Program-made: the position numbers and the translations under genes
Source: Usnea hakonensis
Taxonomy: Eukaryota; Ascomycota; Lecanoromycetes; Lecanorales; Parmeliaceae
Reading direction: 5' to 3'
NCBI GenBank assembly: GCA_013423325.1
Contig: BLJB01000005.1
Coordinates: forward strand, 124,001 to 188,000
Length of the DNA stretch: 64,000 bases
Notes under the pieces: generated by a model
The model's input: only the letters and a program-made list of their open reading frames with translations
Told to the model about the DNA's origin: nothing
Databases searched by the model: none
Shown: positions 1-9,933 of the stretch, piece by piece
Position numbering within the stretch: the stretch's first letter is position 1
Layout of the letters: each line of letters begins with the position of its first letter

Positions 1-1
1 A

Positions 2-1718
2 GGTACTTTCACCCTAACTCAAGATGAAGGCGAGCAGATCGGCCGTGGTACCAAGATCATACTGCACCTGAAAGACGAGCAGACGGACTTCTTGAACGAG
101 AGCAAGATCAAGGAGGTCGTCAAGAAGCACTCCGAATTCATCTCCTATCCCATCTACCTTCACGTCATGAAAGAGACCGAGAAGGACGTCCCAGATGAGG
201 ATGCCGAAGAGTCTAAAGATGATGAAGAAGACGAGGAGAAGAAAGCGAAGATTGAGGAAGTAGAAGACGAGGACGAGGAAAAAGAAAAGAAAAAACCAAA
301 GACCAAGAAGGTGAAGGAGAGCAAGATCGAGGAAGAGGAGTTAAACAAGACGAAGCCCATCTGGACTCGAAATCCCCAAGACATCACCGCCGAGGAGTAC
401 GGATCGTTTTACAAGTCGTTGTCAAAGTAAGTCTGTTTGCTACGAAATTCTATGGAAAGTCTGCTAAGATCATTACAGCGATTGGGAAGACCACCTCGCC
501 GTCAAGCACTTCTCCGTTGAGGGTCAACTCGAGTTCCGCGCTATCCTCTTCGTCCCAAAGCGTGCACCCTTCGATCTTTTCGAGACTAAGAAGACCAAGA
601 ACAACATCAAGCTTTACGTTCGACGTGTTTTCATCACCGACGACGCCACAGATCTTATCCCAGAATGGCTGAGTTTCGTCAAGGGCGTTGTCGACTCGGA
701 GGATCTACCTCTGAATTTGTCCCGTGAGACCCTTCAGCAGAATAAGATCATGAAGGTCATCAAGAAAAACATTGTCAAGAAGACCCTTGAGCTGTTCAAC
801 GAAATTGCCGAGGACCGTGAGCAGTTTGATAAGTTCTACACAGCTTTCAGCAAGAACATCAAGCTTGGCATCCACGAGGACTCGCAGAACCGTCAATCCC
901 TCGCCAAGCTCCTCCGATTCAACTCTACCAAGTCTGGTGAAGAAACAACTTCGCTCGCTGACTACATCACCCGTATGCCCGAACATCAAAAGAACATGTA
1001 CTACATCACTGGCGAGTCCTTGAAGGCGGTCCAAAAGTCGCCTTTCTTGGACTCTCTTAAAGAAAAGGGATTCGAGGTTCTATTCCTTGTTGATCCCATC
1101 GATGAATACGCCATGACCCAGCTCAAGGAGTTCGAATCCAAGAAGCTTGTCGATATCACCAAAGACTTCGAGCTTGAGGAGACCGAAGACGAGAAGAAAG
1201 AACGGGAGGCCGAAGAGAAGGAATATGAAGCTCTCGCAAAGGCACTCAAGAACGTTCTTGGCGATAAGGTTGAGAAGGTCGTTGTCAGCCACAAGCTCAC
1301 TGGTGCACCCTGCGCCATCCGTACCGGCCAGTTCGGCTGGTCCGCAAACATGGAGCGTATCATGAAGGCTCAAGCTCTCCGTGACACTTCGATGAGTTCA
1401 TACATGTCGTCGAAGAAGACGTTCGAAATTTCGCCTAAGTCGTCCATCATCAAGGAGCTCAAGAAGAAGGTCGAGTCTGATGGCGAGAGCGACCGTACCG
1501 TCAAGTCGATCACTCAACTTCTCTTCGAGACATCGTTATTGGTTTCCGGCTTCACCATTGACGAGCCAGCAGGCTTCGCCGAGCGAATCCACAAACTTGT
1601 GTCGCTGGGTCTGAACGTCGACGAAGAAGCCGAGACGAGCGAGGAGAAAGCCGCCGAGGAGGGTGACGCACCGGCTGAGGAGGGCGCGGGTGAGAGCGCA
1701 ATGGAGGAAGTTGACTAG
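2..1718 (+). CDS. hsp90: Hsp90 chaperone, 3' part (5' end outside window)
   Basis: Cytosolic ATP-dependent chaperone of the Hsp90/Hsp82 family. The model is join(2..426,479..1718), with a 52-bp GT..AG intron (phase 2) inside the codon for N in SNDWEDHLAVKHF. The 554 visible residues start at the end of the N-terminal ATPase domain (GTFTLTQDEGEQIGRGTKI), run through a Glu/Lys-rich charged linker (about residues 45-95), the middle domain (FETKKTKNNIKLYVRRVFI; LPLNLSRETLQQNKI) and the C-terminal dimerisation domain. The protein ends in MEEVD, the docking peptide for TPR co-chaperones. About 150 N-terminal residues and the promoter lie outside the window, so heat-shock elements cannot be judged. 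The reading frame is intact. Identity is certain by family knowledge. Confidence 0.98.
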
Positions 1719-1975
1719 ATGTTCAAACCAGGGGTTTGTCATTTCACGCAATCATCCGGTGTTGTCATGCTTGTGGACTTTTTTTTTATTTCGCTTTTAA
1801 TTCGTGCATCGTGGAGCTTGACACTCGGACTGACCGATTCCCAAGGGACAGCGTTGAGGGTATTCGCTCCCGATGGCTTTCACATGTAGCCTTTAGTACC
1901 TGCAAGCCAGAGCGTCGATAAGTACCTTACCTAGATAGAAGCATCAAAAAGCGAGCGAGATTCCCACTGAGCACT
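1719..1975 (+). other. Hsp90 3' flank
   Basis: This stretch follows the Hsp90 stop codon and probably carries its 3' UTR. It includes a T-run near 1780 (tttttttta). No coding frame is credible here. The exact poly(A) site is not visible. Confidence 0.4.
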
Positions 1976-2865
1976 TTGCGTCCCTTTGTTTACTTTCTGA
2001 TGCAGAACCTACCCCTTCCACCGCCGTACACTTCACTTCCTGCAATAATGTTCCTTGATACCGTGTCCAATTTTTTCCCCCTTTCCCTTCTTCCTACCTT
2101 GCTTGATATTCCCTACTCCTTTCGGGCAATCAATCAATCTCATCTCATCTCATACTTGCACACACACGCACGGACGGACGGCTCACGCTACATCCATCCT
2201 TCCTTCCTACCTCCTCTCCTCCACTCCTCAAGATATCCCCACTTGTCCTTGTCCTTGTCCTGTTCTGTTCTCTTTCTGTACTTCTCTCTGACTTGCCTTA
2301 TCTTGCCTTGCCTTGCCTTGCACCGTCCATACCATCCCATCCTATCCGTCTCATTAGTCTACTTGTTCAGAACAGAAATGGAAGGATGGATGACTTATTA
2401 TTGTTCGATTCGTCGAGCTTCTTGAGCTGGGCTGGGTTGGGTGAGCTAGGTGATATGGTGACGGAAGGTATGAGTGAGTGTAGAGGCTCGTAAATTTCTA
2501 TTTGGTTTTTGGTTTTTGGGGAGAAGGGGGGGGGGGTGAGGAATGGAGGGATGGTTTCCATTTCCTTCTTGTGAGTGAGTATGAATGGAATGGAATGGGC
2601 GATGGGTGATGGGAGGGTAGGGAGTGGGATGGTGAGGGATGTTGGGGGGGGGAGGGGTATCGAAGGGTGGTGGGAGTGGTGGGAGTGGGGAGATTGATAG
2701 AATGGTGAGAGTGGTGAGAGTAGGCTTGGGACAGATGGGATAGGTTGTACTCTAGGGAAGTTGGGGATGATGGATGGGAGGGAGAGGAGGGTGCTTATTG
2801 GAGTGGGGTTTTGGGGGATGGGGAGATGATGGTTGGGTTGGGGGGGTTGAAAATGACGTCGATGC
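1976..2865. repeat. Low-complexity tract, pyrimidine-rich then purine-rich
   Basis: From about 1980 to 2360 the plus strand is strongly C/T-rich, with short tandem motifs such as tctcatctcatctcat, cctt clusters and a CCTTG repeat at about 2291-2330. From about 2390 to 2860 it flips to G/A-rich, with ggatgg, gtgagagtggtgagag and G-runs at about 2526-2536 and 2645-2652. The open frames across it encode low-complexity peptides only. No gene is supported. It could be simple-sequence intergenic DNA or a transcribed UTR; the sequence does not decide. Confidence 0.6.
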
Positions 2866-4581
2866 TGAGGTCTACGATATGGCTCATGGTCACACGACCT
2901 GTGCCCAGACTTGTGCTGTCGATAACTAAACGCACTGATAATGCCCAGCTTTTGGGCGTTTGTTGCCGCATTTACACTGCGTTCTGGATTTGCTTACTGG
3001 GCTCACATGGGTGCCCTCTTTCGAAATCTTTGGCGAGTATGAAGCGGATACGTCGACGAGTCGATTCTATGGCTTCATGGTGATAGAGAGGAGCAGACGC
3101 CAAAGAATGTGCTAAGGATGTCGCCCCCACTCGACGTTCATACCGATCAGCATGCTTGGCTCTTGGCTATGCAGCTATGGCATCTCGTTGCAGATGGTCG
3201 CCGCCGTGTCCCGGCGGTGTCGGCCTTATTCCCGGATATTGGCTCCGTGGCCAATGGCAAGGTGTCGACGACTTACGGAATCTCTGGACCTCAAGAAGCT
3301 TTCGAGCCATGCGGTCTCGACTTCGGTAATTTGTTTTGCTGCTTCTGTTTTTGTTCGATTACTATACACCTTTGAGCACAAGGACAACAATTTGGATTTA
3401 GCGAGTATCACGCAAGACGTTTGGAGTATAAGACCAGGGGCTCGGAGCCTGGACCGTAGGATGCAGCTGTATCGGTTGCGTGTGAGCTGTGCAGACGATC
3501 GAGGGGATAAAGGTTCATGCAGGTACGCCTCTGCAGGAGCATTGACCGGGCGATTTCGCCTCGCATTCATTGCAGCCCAATGCCCGTACCCACCCAGACT
3601 AGTTGTAGAAGCAAGTATGTTTTCTGGATAAGAGACAATATAACAACCCTCATCGATCAAGGCAATATTTGTCTGCTATGTGTATTATGATCTCAATTGC
3701 TATACCTTTTACCATGGTCTGTACCACTTGCACTTCCAGCCTTCCGGCAAAATCAGACATTGGAACTCGAGGCAAATTTCGGTCTTTCGGTACATGCATC
3801 ATACCGTTGTGGGCCAGCCACAATGGACGAACACTCTCACAGAAATGGCGATATATCTTAACAAGGCTGCACCGGTCAGGTGGTTGGTGTTGTCAACGAT
3901 GGCTGCTGTCCTGTCTCGGGGCTACCGTAAGGCCGGCAAATATTACTTAGTCAGATGCTGCTCGAAATGCCACTGAGCCCGGCCCCCACTGTGGCGTGTG
4001 AGGGTAACTGCCTAAGGGGAGTTCTAGGTACTCCCTATTTAGATGCAACTGCGGACGAGTGCGAGATGGAGTGGGGTGATCTCATCATCCTCATGCTCGG
4101 AGTATATTTTGACATGCTTGGCGTACCCAGTTGTCCAGTAGCCCCGTTCTTGCCGGAGTAGGTACGTACTACAACACAAACTCTATCACCACATAGAGGA
4201 ATTGTCCTTCTGACCGAACACCTGTCATGCGGGTCCTGAGTGCTGACTGTTGAACGTCTTTCGGTAGAGAATCACAGCAGGACAGGATTCATTGCAACAA
4301 GGAACGCCCTCAATTCGAGAAATTATTGATATCCCGTTTGCGTACTCGGCTTGGAGTGGGGGGGATGGTCAGCCGTGTTTTGTAAAGCTGGAGGTGAGAG
4401 GGAGACTTTGTCTGTAGATCTCCGATTGACATTTGCTTCGGAACGGGAGGAACGACTCTCCCGAGGAGATGCAATGCCTTGCATCCAACGCCATCCACGG
4501 TCCATTCAAATTTTCGGTGTGGGTGGAGCAGACGAGGAAAGTGGAATACGATTGGCCTGTTGGAGCTGCAAGGTGTTATGC

Positions 4582-4600
4582 TTATTATTATTATTATTAT
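4582..4600. repeat. TTA microsatellite
   Basis: Perfect run of the trinucleotide TTA, about six units, in intergenic DNA. Confidence 0.9.
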
Positions 4601-4750
4601 CATCCAGTGCCTTTTTTTGAATTTAATTTTCCAAATGCCGCTGGGGACCACCGGACTCTGGGGTTGGCCCGGCCTCCATGTTTCTGATCAAGTAAGGTAA
4701 GGTATGTTAATGTAGGTACGAGTGAGTCACAATGAATGTTTTCATAAATA

Positions 4751-4802
4751 ATGATGATGATGAGGAGGATGAGGATGATGATGATCATAATAATAATTAT
4801 TA
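4751..4802. repeat. ATG/GAT microsatellite
   Basis: Imperfect ATG/GAG trinucleotide run ending in cataataataattattat, which is self-complementary and could form a small hairpin. Confidence 0.85.
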
Positions 4803-5040
4803 TAAAGACAGACAGACCCCCACACCAGGGCACTAGACCAACTCGCGCAATGTTGTGAAGCCGAGGCTAATCAGGAGTAACAGGGTCCAACATGAATATA
4901 AGTATGGTGCCTATTTTATTATACTTTGATTGCCTGCTTCTACTCTCTTTAATATCAAATTGGCCGAGACTAATAAGTTGACAGCGACGGGATTATGATT
5001 ATGATTTAATTCCATAAGAGAAACCCACAACGGAGGTCTG

Positions 5041-5668
5041 GATGGTTACTACCTCAGTTACTACCTTAGTCAAGGGGGACCCCTCCACACAGAAATGTAC
5101 CTGAATGAGGAAGGCGTACTCCGTAGTCCTGGGAAAAGGGAAAAAAGGCTGATTGGCCAGCATATCAAGTCAAAAATAAATCATGTGTGCAGCCAAAGGA
5201 AAAGGGTAAAAAGTAAAAGGCGGATGCCGCAACAAGCTCTCGTCCAGCCGACTGTATAGTAGTAGTAGCAAAGTACTTTAGTGTATACAACAACATTTAC
5301 TCTTCTCATTCTCTATCATTATTCATATTCATATTCATGTTCAAATTCATTATTCATATTATTATTCTACATCTTCAACACACACCAAAAGTAGGACATT
5401 CCTCCTCTTGCTCCGCACCAGCCACGTGCGGCGTCAAAACATAAGGTATCTTCGTACTTACCTTACTTTACTTGCCCCAACCCAAAAGCCCCTCCAAGCC
5501 GAAGTCGCAACTCCCTCAACTCGGATCCTTCCATTCCACTTCTAACCTCCACTTGAACCTTCCTTAGCGAGAGAGGAAAAAAGCCTTGTGTCTCGCACAC
5601 TGAATCGACTGCATCGCAGTCGCTGCGTACACTCCTTGGCGAATGGAGCGTCGCATCTGTAAAGCGAT
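5041..5668 (+). promoter_or_regulatory. Promoter and 5' UTR of the bHLH factor
   Basis: This is the upstream region of the bHLH gene that starts at 5669. It holds a simple attcat-type repeat (about 5319-5368), a CT-rich leader with ccttactttactt-like motifs, and one perfect CACGTG E-box at 5423-5428, about 240 bp before the start codon. CACGTG is the site bound by NUC-1/Pho4-type bHLH proteins. Autoregulation is an inference only. Confidence 0.45.
5423..5428. promoter_or_regulatory. CACGTG E-box upstream of NUC-1-like gene
   Basis: Perfect palindromic CACGTG in gccacgtgcggc. Class B bHLH proteins of the Pho4/NUC-1 type bind this core. It lies in the presumed promoter of a gene encoding exactly such a protein. 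A single hexamer can occur by chance. Confidence 0.4.
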
Positions 5669-7858
5669 ATGAACGAAAACCCTACCCCGCGTTGGTCTCC
5701 CATGCCTGGCCCCCAGGACGAATTCGCCAATTTCCTCGACTTTGCTGACCTCGACTTTACCGGTTATGATACCGTCGAATTACCGCAGAATGGAGCTGGG
5801 GCAATGGATACCTCGGTCGAGGGCACCGCTGCCATGCTGGGACTCGAGAGCGGACATATGCCGCAGCAGCAGCAGCAGCCGCCGCCGATGGACCAGCGCA
5901 ATCATGCGACCCCCATGAATGGCTATAATGGCTCCACTGAATCCTTTCAAGACCTTGCTATGCAGCAAGACCCGTTCGATCAACAGCAGCAACAGCAGCA
6001 ACAACAGCTTCACCTGCACAACCACCAATATCATGGTCAAAATGTCGTGCCACCTACGCCCAACAGCTTGGAGATGCACGGAGGGCATGCGCAGTACTAT
6101 CGCACACCGATCGATCATCAGCAGCTGCACATGTATGATCCCTACCGACGAAGTCAGAAGGATCAGGTAGGAACTCCTTCATTCTGACGGAGGAGCCCGG
6201 AGTGGAAGCGAGGTTAATTTGCTTGACAGATGATCTTTACGCCTCTCGTGTCTCCAGCAGTGACTCCACTCGATACGCAATTCCAGTACCCAGACTATGC
6301 TGCGCCTGCAGAAGCCTTCAGCCCATTGACCTCGCCCGCTCTGAGAGCGCAAAACCAGGCTGCCCAACACTCCGCCTATGGAGCTGTTCGAGGTTCGGAC
6401 ACATCCGATACGACATCGCCCATAGACCCAAATCTTGAACTCTCCACATCCACCACTGGCTCCACAGTAGCATCTTTGCGCAAGTCAAAACGGAAAACCT
6501 CATCATCCTCGACCAAGAATCCAGCCCGCGCGGTGAGACAGTCTCCAGCCATGAAGCCACAAACCAGAAAGAAGCAGCCTTCTAGTACGGTCATACCGCC
6601 CAAGGAGATCACCGGGATCATTGAAGAAGCGATGAGATCAAATGAAGCCACCAATACTCAGCAGGCCACTGGTGGAAAGCTTCATCTCCCATACAGTCAA
6701 GATAGTTCTGGGCAAGATTCCGTCTCTCCCGAGGCATTGTCCGATACGCTGATGCCACCACCGGCGACACCCAAATCTGGCTCTGCCGGCAAATCCCCTT
6801 ACTTGAATGCCAAGCAAAACGGATACCAAGCGGCCCCCTTGCAGGACACAGATGGTGAGCCTGCAACCCCCGCATCACTGATGAAAATCCGCAAACAGGC
6901 TGGAAAACCGAATGGTGTGAATCGTCCGACGTCTAGTTTGAAAGAGCAGACCGCGCTTGCAGAGGCGGACATGGAGCGAATCATGGAGGACATTGTTCTG
7001 CCTGAGCCTGCAAGTACGTCACGGAAACCGGCCTTGAAACCAATCAACACTGCAGACGCAAACGCAAATCAGCCGACGCCAACCACGGGTCTTCGGAAGA
7101 CACCCAAGTATGGACCTGCAAGTGCACCAGTTACAACGAACACCTCAGCATTGCCGAGCCCCCAACCTATCGCTTCACCTCTCAGCGCAGGATTTATCAA
7201 GCGTGCAGATTCTAGACTGAAGAGCAGGGGTCCCAAGAAACGCAACAGCCAGAGCTCTGTGCTTGTCAGCCCTGCTCTTCGTCCCAAGATTTCCCCTAGC
7301 ATCAAACCTTTGCTACCGGAAGGAGGTAAGAGGCTTCCCTTTGGCGGGCTGTTTTCGCCAGCTGACACACCGTCCTCAGCCGTCGTCTCTGCAGAAACCT
7401 CTGCTCTTCTCCTCGCGTCCAAATCCAACTACCAGAACATCCTCGAAGGCAACCACCTGCCCGGTGTCTCCTATCCCGAAACCCTCTCCACAAACCTTAC
7501 CTCAAAGCGTACGTCACATAAGATTGCCGAGCAGGGCCGCCGCAACCGTATCAACACCGCGCTTCAGGAGATTGCAAGCCTGTTACCCCCTTCTACACCT
7601 CAGGTTAACGGTCAATCTGGTGGCGTTGCAGGAGCGAGTCCGTGTCTCATGATGAGTGGAACGCCAGCGCAGCAGAGCAACAGTAAGGCTAGTACGGTGG
7701 AATTGGCCATCGAATACATCAAGAGCCTGCAGAAAGAGCTGAGCGATACCAAGGAGAAACTACGGGCAGTCGAGAAAGGAAACGAGGCGGGAGAGGACAA
7801 GGATAAAGAGAAAGGGGACTCCAATACGACGGGAGATATGGAGACTGAAGCTACGTGA
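5669..7858 (+). CDS. nuc-1: bHLH transcription factor, NUC-1/PalcA (Pho4-like) family
   Basis: Probable nuclear activator of phosphate-acquisition genes. The model is join(5669..6166,6230..7858), phase-0 intron of 63 bp, 708 aa. The N-terminus (MNENPTPRWSPMPG) is followed by a polyglutamine tract near residues 105-115. A motif typical of this fungal family spans the start of exon 2 (MIFTPLVSPAVTPLD, then FSPLTSPAL). The bHLH lies near residues 590-670: the basic region SHKIAEQGRRNRIN carries the H-E-R pattern of CACGTG-binding class B proteins, and helix 2 (VELAIEYIKSLQKEL) is separated by a long loop. The middle is disordered, Ser/Pro-rich. In the Neurospora system the factor is restrained when phosphate is plentiful. 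Family assignment is strong; orthology to NUC-1 rather than a paralogue is likely but untested. Confidence 0.85.
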
Positions 7859-8751
7859 AAGAGAAAGGCGTTGTTTGCTCAATCGATACCTCGGCTCTGT
7901 GGGCTCTGAATTTTTACAACGATGGGACAGCGGGCGTTTTAGGGCGGGGGATACGTGAATACGTGCTACGTGGGGATTCGGAGGGGTTGCGTTGCTTTCT
8001 TTAGGCCGGGAGTCTTTGAAAGCCCGGAGGCTGGCGCTGTTTTATACAAGGTGGTGTTGTGGAGATACCTGTTGTTCCATATCCTCGCTGCCCTTCTTTT
8101 CTAGAGAGAGTGGAGTTTTTTTTTAACATGGGGGGACGGAAACCAACCCAGTTATAAAAGTAGTTGTGAAGATTGTTGAATGTATTTGTAGAATAACCGG
8201 GGGGGGGGGGGGGGGGGGTTATTTTTTTTNNGGGGGGGGGGGGGGGGGGGGCCTATATTGTTTAATCAATGTGTATATATATGTGTGTGTATGAGTATAT
8301 GTATATTGGAATATATCCTATATTTTTAAAAGGGCCTTGTTTGTGCTGCAATTCTTTTTGTTTTTTGTTTTCATTCTATTCTTTTGATTCTATTCTTTTG
8401 ATCCACTGGATGAAAGTGAAGGCGGATCTTCTCAGTCACCAGAGGGTTATATATACAAACACTCCCCGCCTGCCTTCCCACCCGCGGGGGTGGATAGTCG
8501 GCAACCACCAAACCATCCAGAACAGTAGACGGAAAGGCAAGGAGTAATCTCGACAACGAGGACAACGACCAAAAAAAAACCCCCCCTTCCGGCGCCAACG
8601 CTAAGAACAAATAGCCGTCCCCAGGTATAATATCAAGAGACGCGCATATGTATGTGATGGATGGGAATCGTATATACAGCGTTTTCCGAGGGTATACATA
8701 CATAACAGATTCATGTAGATCTGGGTATATAGAGATAGAGGAAGCGACCTC
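7859..8751. other. Convergent intergenic region with assembly scar
   Basis: This is the shared 3' space of the bHLH gene (plus) and the surface-protein gene (minus). It contains the poly-G/NN block and a TA/TG-rich run (about 8269-8310). No coding frame is supported. Confidence 0.5.
8199..8251. repeat. Two poly-G runs around NN (unresolved sequence)
   Basis: A run of 20 G (8199-8218) is followed by a T-rich spacer, two undetermined bases (8230-8231) and another 20 G (8232-8251). This looks like a collapsed or polished homopolymer junction. The true length and content are unknown. Confidence 0.9.
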
Positions 8752-9933
8752 TCACAAACCCACCACCAACCCCATCGTCGCCGCCGCCGCAAGCAGCGCG
8801 CTCAACAACCACCCCTCCGCAGCCCTCAACGACGGGGCGGAGGATTTGTTCCCGCCACCAGAGGAAGAGGAGTGCGCGGACGGAATGCTCGCGTTGACAA
8901 AGTTCGGCCCGCACATTTCGTTGACGAGCGTTGCGGATTGGACGTAGTCGAGGTTGAGGGGTTGGGTTTTGTTGGAAGCGGCGGCGGCGTAGAGGGCCAT
9001 TGTGTTGGCGAGGCAGGTGTTGCAGGTGGGCAGGCTGCCCGAGGGCAGGGTGATGCCGAGGGGGAGGTAGTAGACGTAGCTGTCCGTCGGGGAGGATCTG
9101 TTGGTGACCGCGTTGGCAAAGCAGTAATTGTTGTTGTTATTGTTGTCCTGCTGCGCATCCGACGGTTCGCTGCCGGGCGTTGCTGGGGAGTCTTTGAGGC
9201 AAGAGGCGTTGTAGGAGACGTCGTAGGCGAGGAGGCCGGCGTAGGCTTGGCGCACCTGCGGGTTTTCGCTGTTGTAGTCGGCTTGGCAGGCGCTGCTGGA
9301 GCGCAGGGTGAGGGCGAAAGAAGACATGAGAGAGGAGCAGGCGGGGAAGGAGACGGAGCACGAGGCGTTTAGGACGGCGGTGATGGTGGAGACGGACCGG
9401 GTCGCGTCGAAAAAGGACATGGAGTTCTGGGGGATGGGAGGTTAGACATTTGTGACGAGGATCTTCCTGGAGGGTAATGGAGAAGCACGACATACTTGGA
9501 GGAGGAGACTAAAAGGCACGCAGGAGGCGAATGTAGCGTTATTGACCATGGAACGGAGAAAGGTTGGACAACTTGGTTGGGTGTAGTTGGTGCCGAAGCC
9601 TCCATCGAAGGCCTTAGGGAGCGTGGTGGTGGTCGTTGCATCTGAACTCGGAGAGCTTACGGCTACCTCGGAGGTTGTAGTTGCGGACGCAGCATCTGGG
9701 TTCGCTTGATCGTCTCGACGGCGCAACTCTGGCTGAGGTGCAAGATTGCGGTCAAACATTATCCTTGCGTCTACAAAGTGGCTTTTTACGGCTCGACTTT
9801 GAGAACTTGGATCATGTGCTGCCTCTGTTGGCTTGCACAGCACCGACATAGTCATGACAATGGAGAGGAGAATCGTGGCCAGGCTGAGCGGTACGCGGTG
9901 CACTGAACGCCGCCGCCGGCCAGGTCGAAACAT
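8752..9933 (-). CDS. GPI-anchored secreted protein, DUF7729-type
   Basis: Predicted cell-surface protein of unknown function. The model is complement(join(8752..9426,9496..9933)), phase-0 intron of 69 bp, 370 aa. I chose the ATG at 9933 because it gives a basic start (MFRPGRRRR) followed by a hydrophobic signal segment; an in-frame ATG 48 codons upstream would bury it. The conserved region begins with AFDGGFGTNYTQPSCPTFL and crosses the intron at LLLQ/NSMSFF. It has paired cysteines, YCFANAVTN, YYLPLG and CNTCL motifs and N-glycosylation sites. The C-terminus is Ser/Gly-rich and ends in a hydrophobic tail (LLSALLAAAATMGLVVGL), as for GPI attachment. Family recognition is from memory of the pattern; the role is unknown. 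Confidence 0.8.

Larger units (their letters stand above)
2866..5040. other. Intergenic, no gene seen
   Basis: No frame here resembles a protein family and none is extended by plausible splice sites. Two simple repeats stand out: a TTA run at 4582-4600 and an ATG/GAT-type run at 4751-4802 that ends in an AT palindrome. Short taaggta/taggta motifs recur near 4690-4715. A degraded gene or transposon relic is possible but I cannot show one. Confidence 0.5.

Noticed and set aside
160..387. Ser/Phe-rich minus-strand frame inside Hsp90
   Set aside because: It is the antisense shadow of the Glu/Lys-rich charged linker of Hsp90.
1976..2425. 149-codon plus-strand frame after Hsp90
   Set aside because: Low-complexity C/T-rich DNA; composition explains the open frame and there is no family motif.
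3109..3976. Overlapping plus- and minus-strand frames of about 90-160 codons
   Set aside because: No motif, no consistent splice sites and several frames overlap equally well, as expected by chance.
8872..9372. Gly/Val-rich plus-strand frame of 166 codons
   Set aside because: Antisense to the DUF7729-type gene; the minus-strand protein has the conserved motifs.
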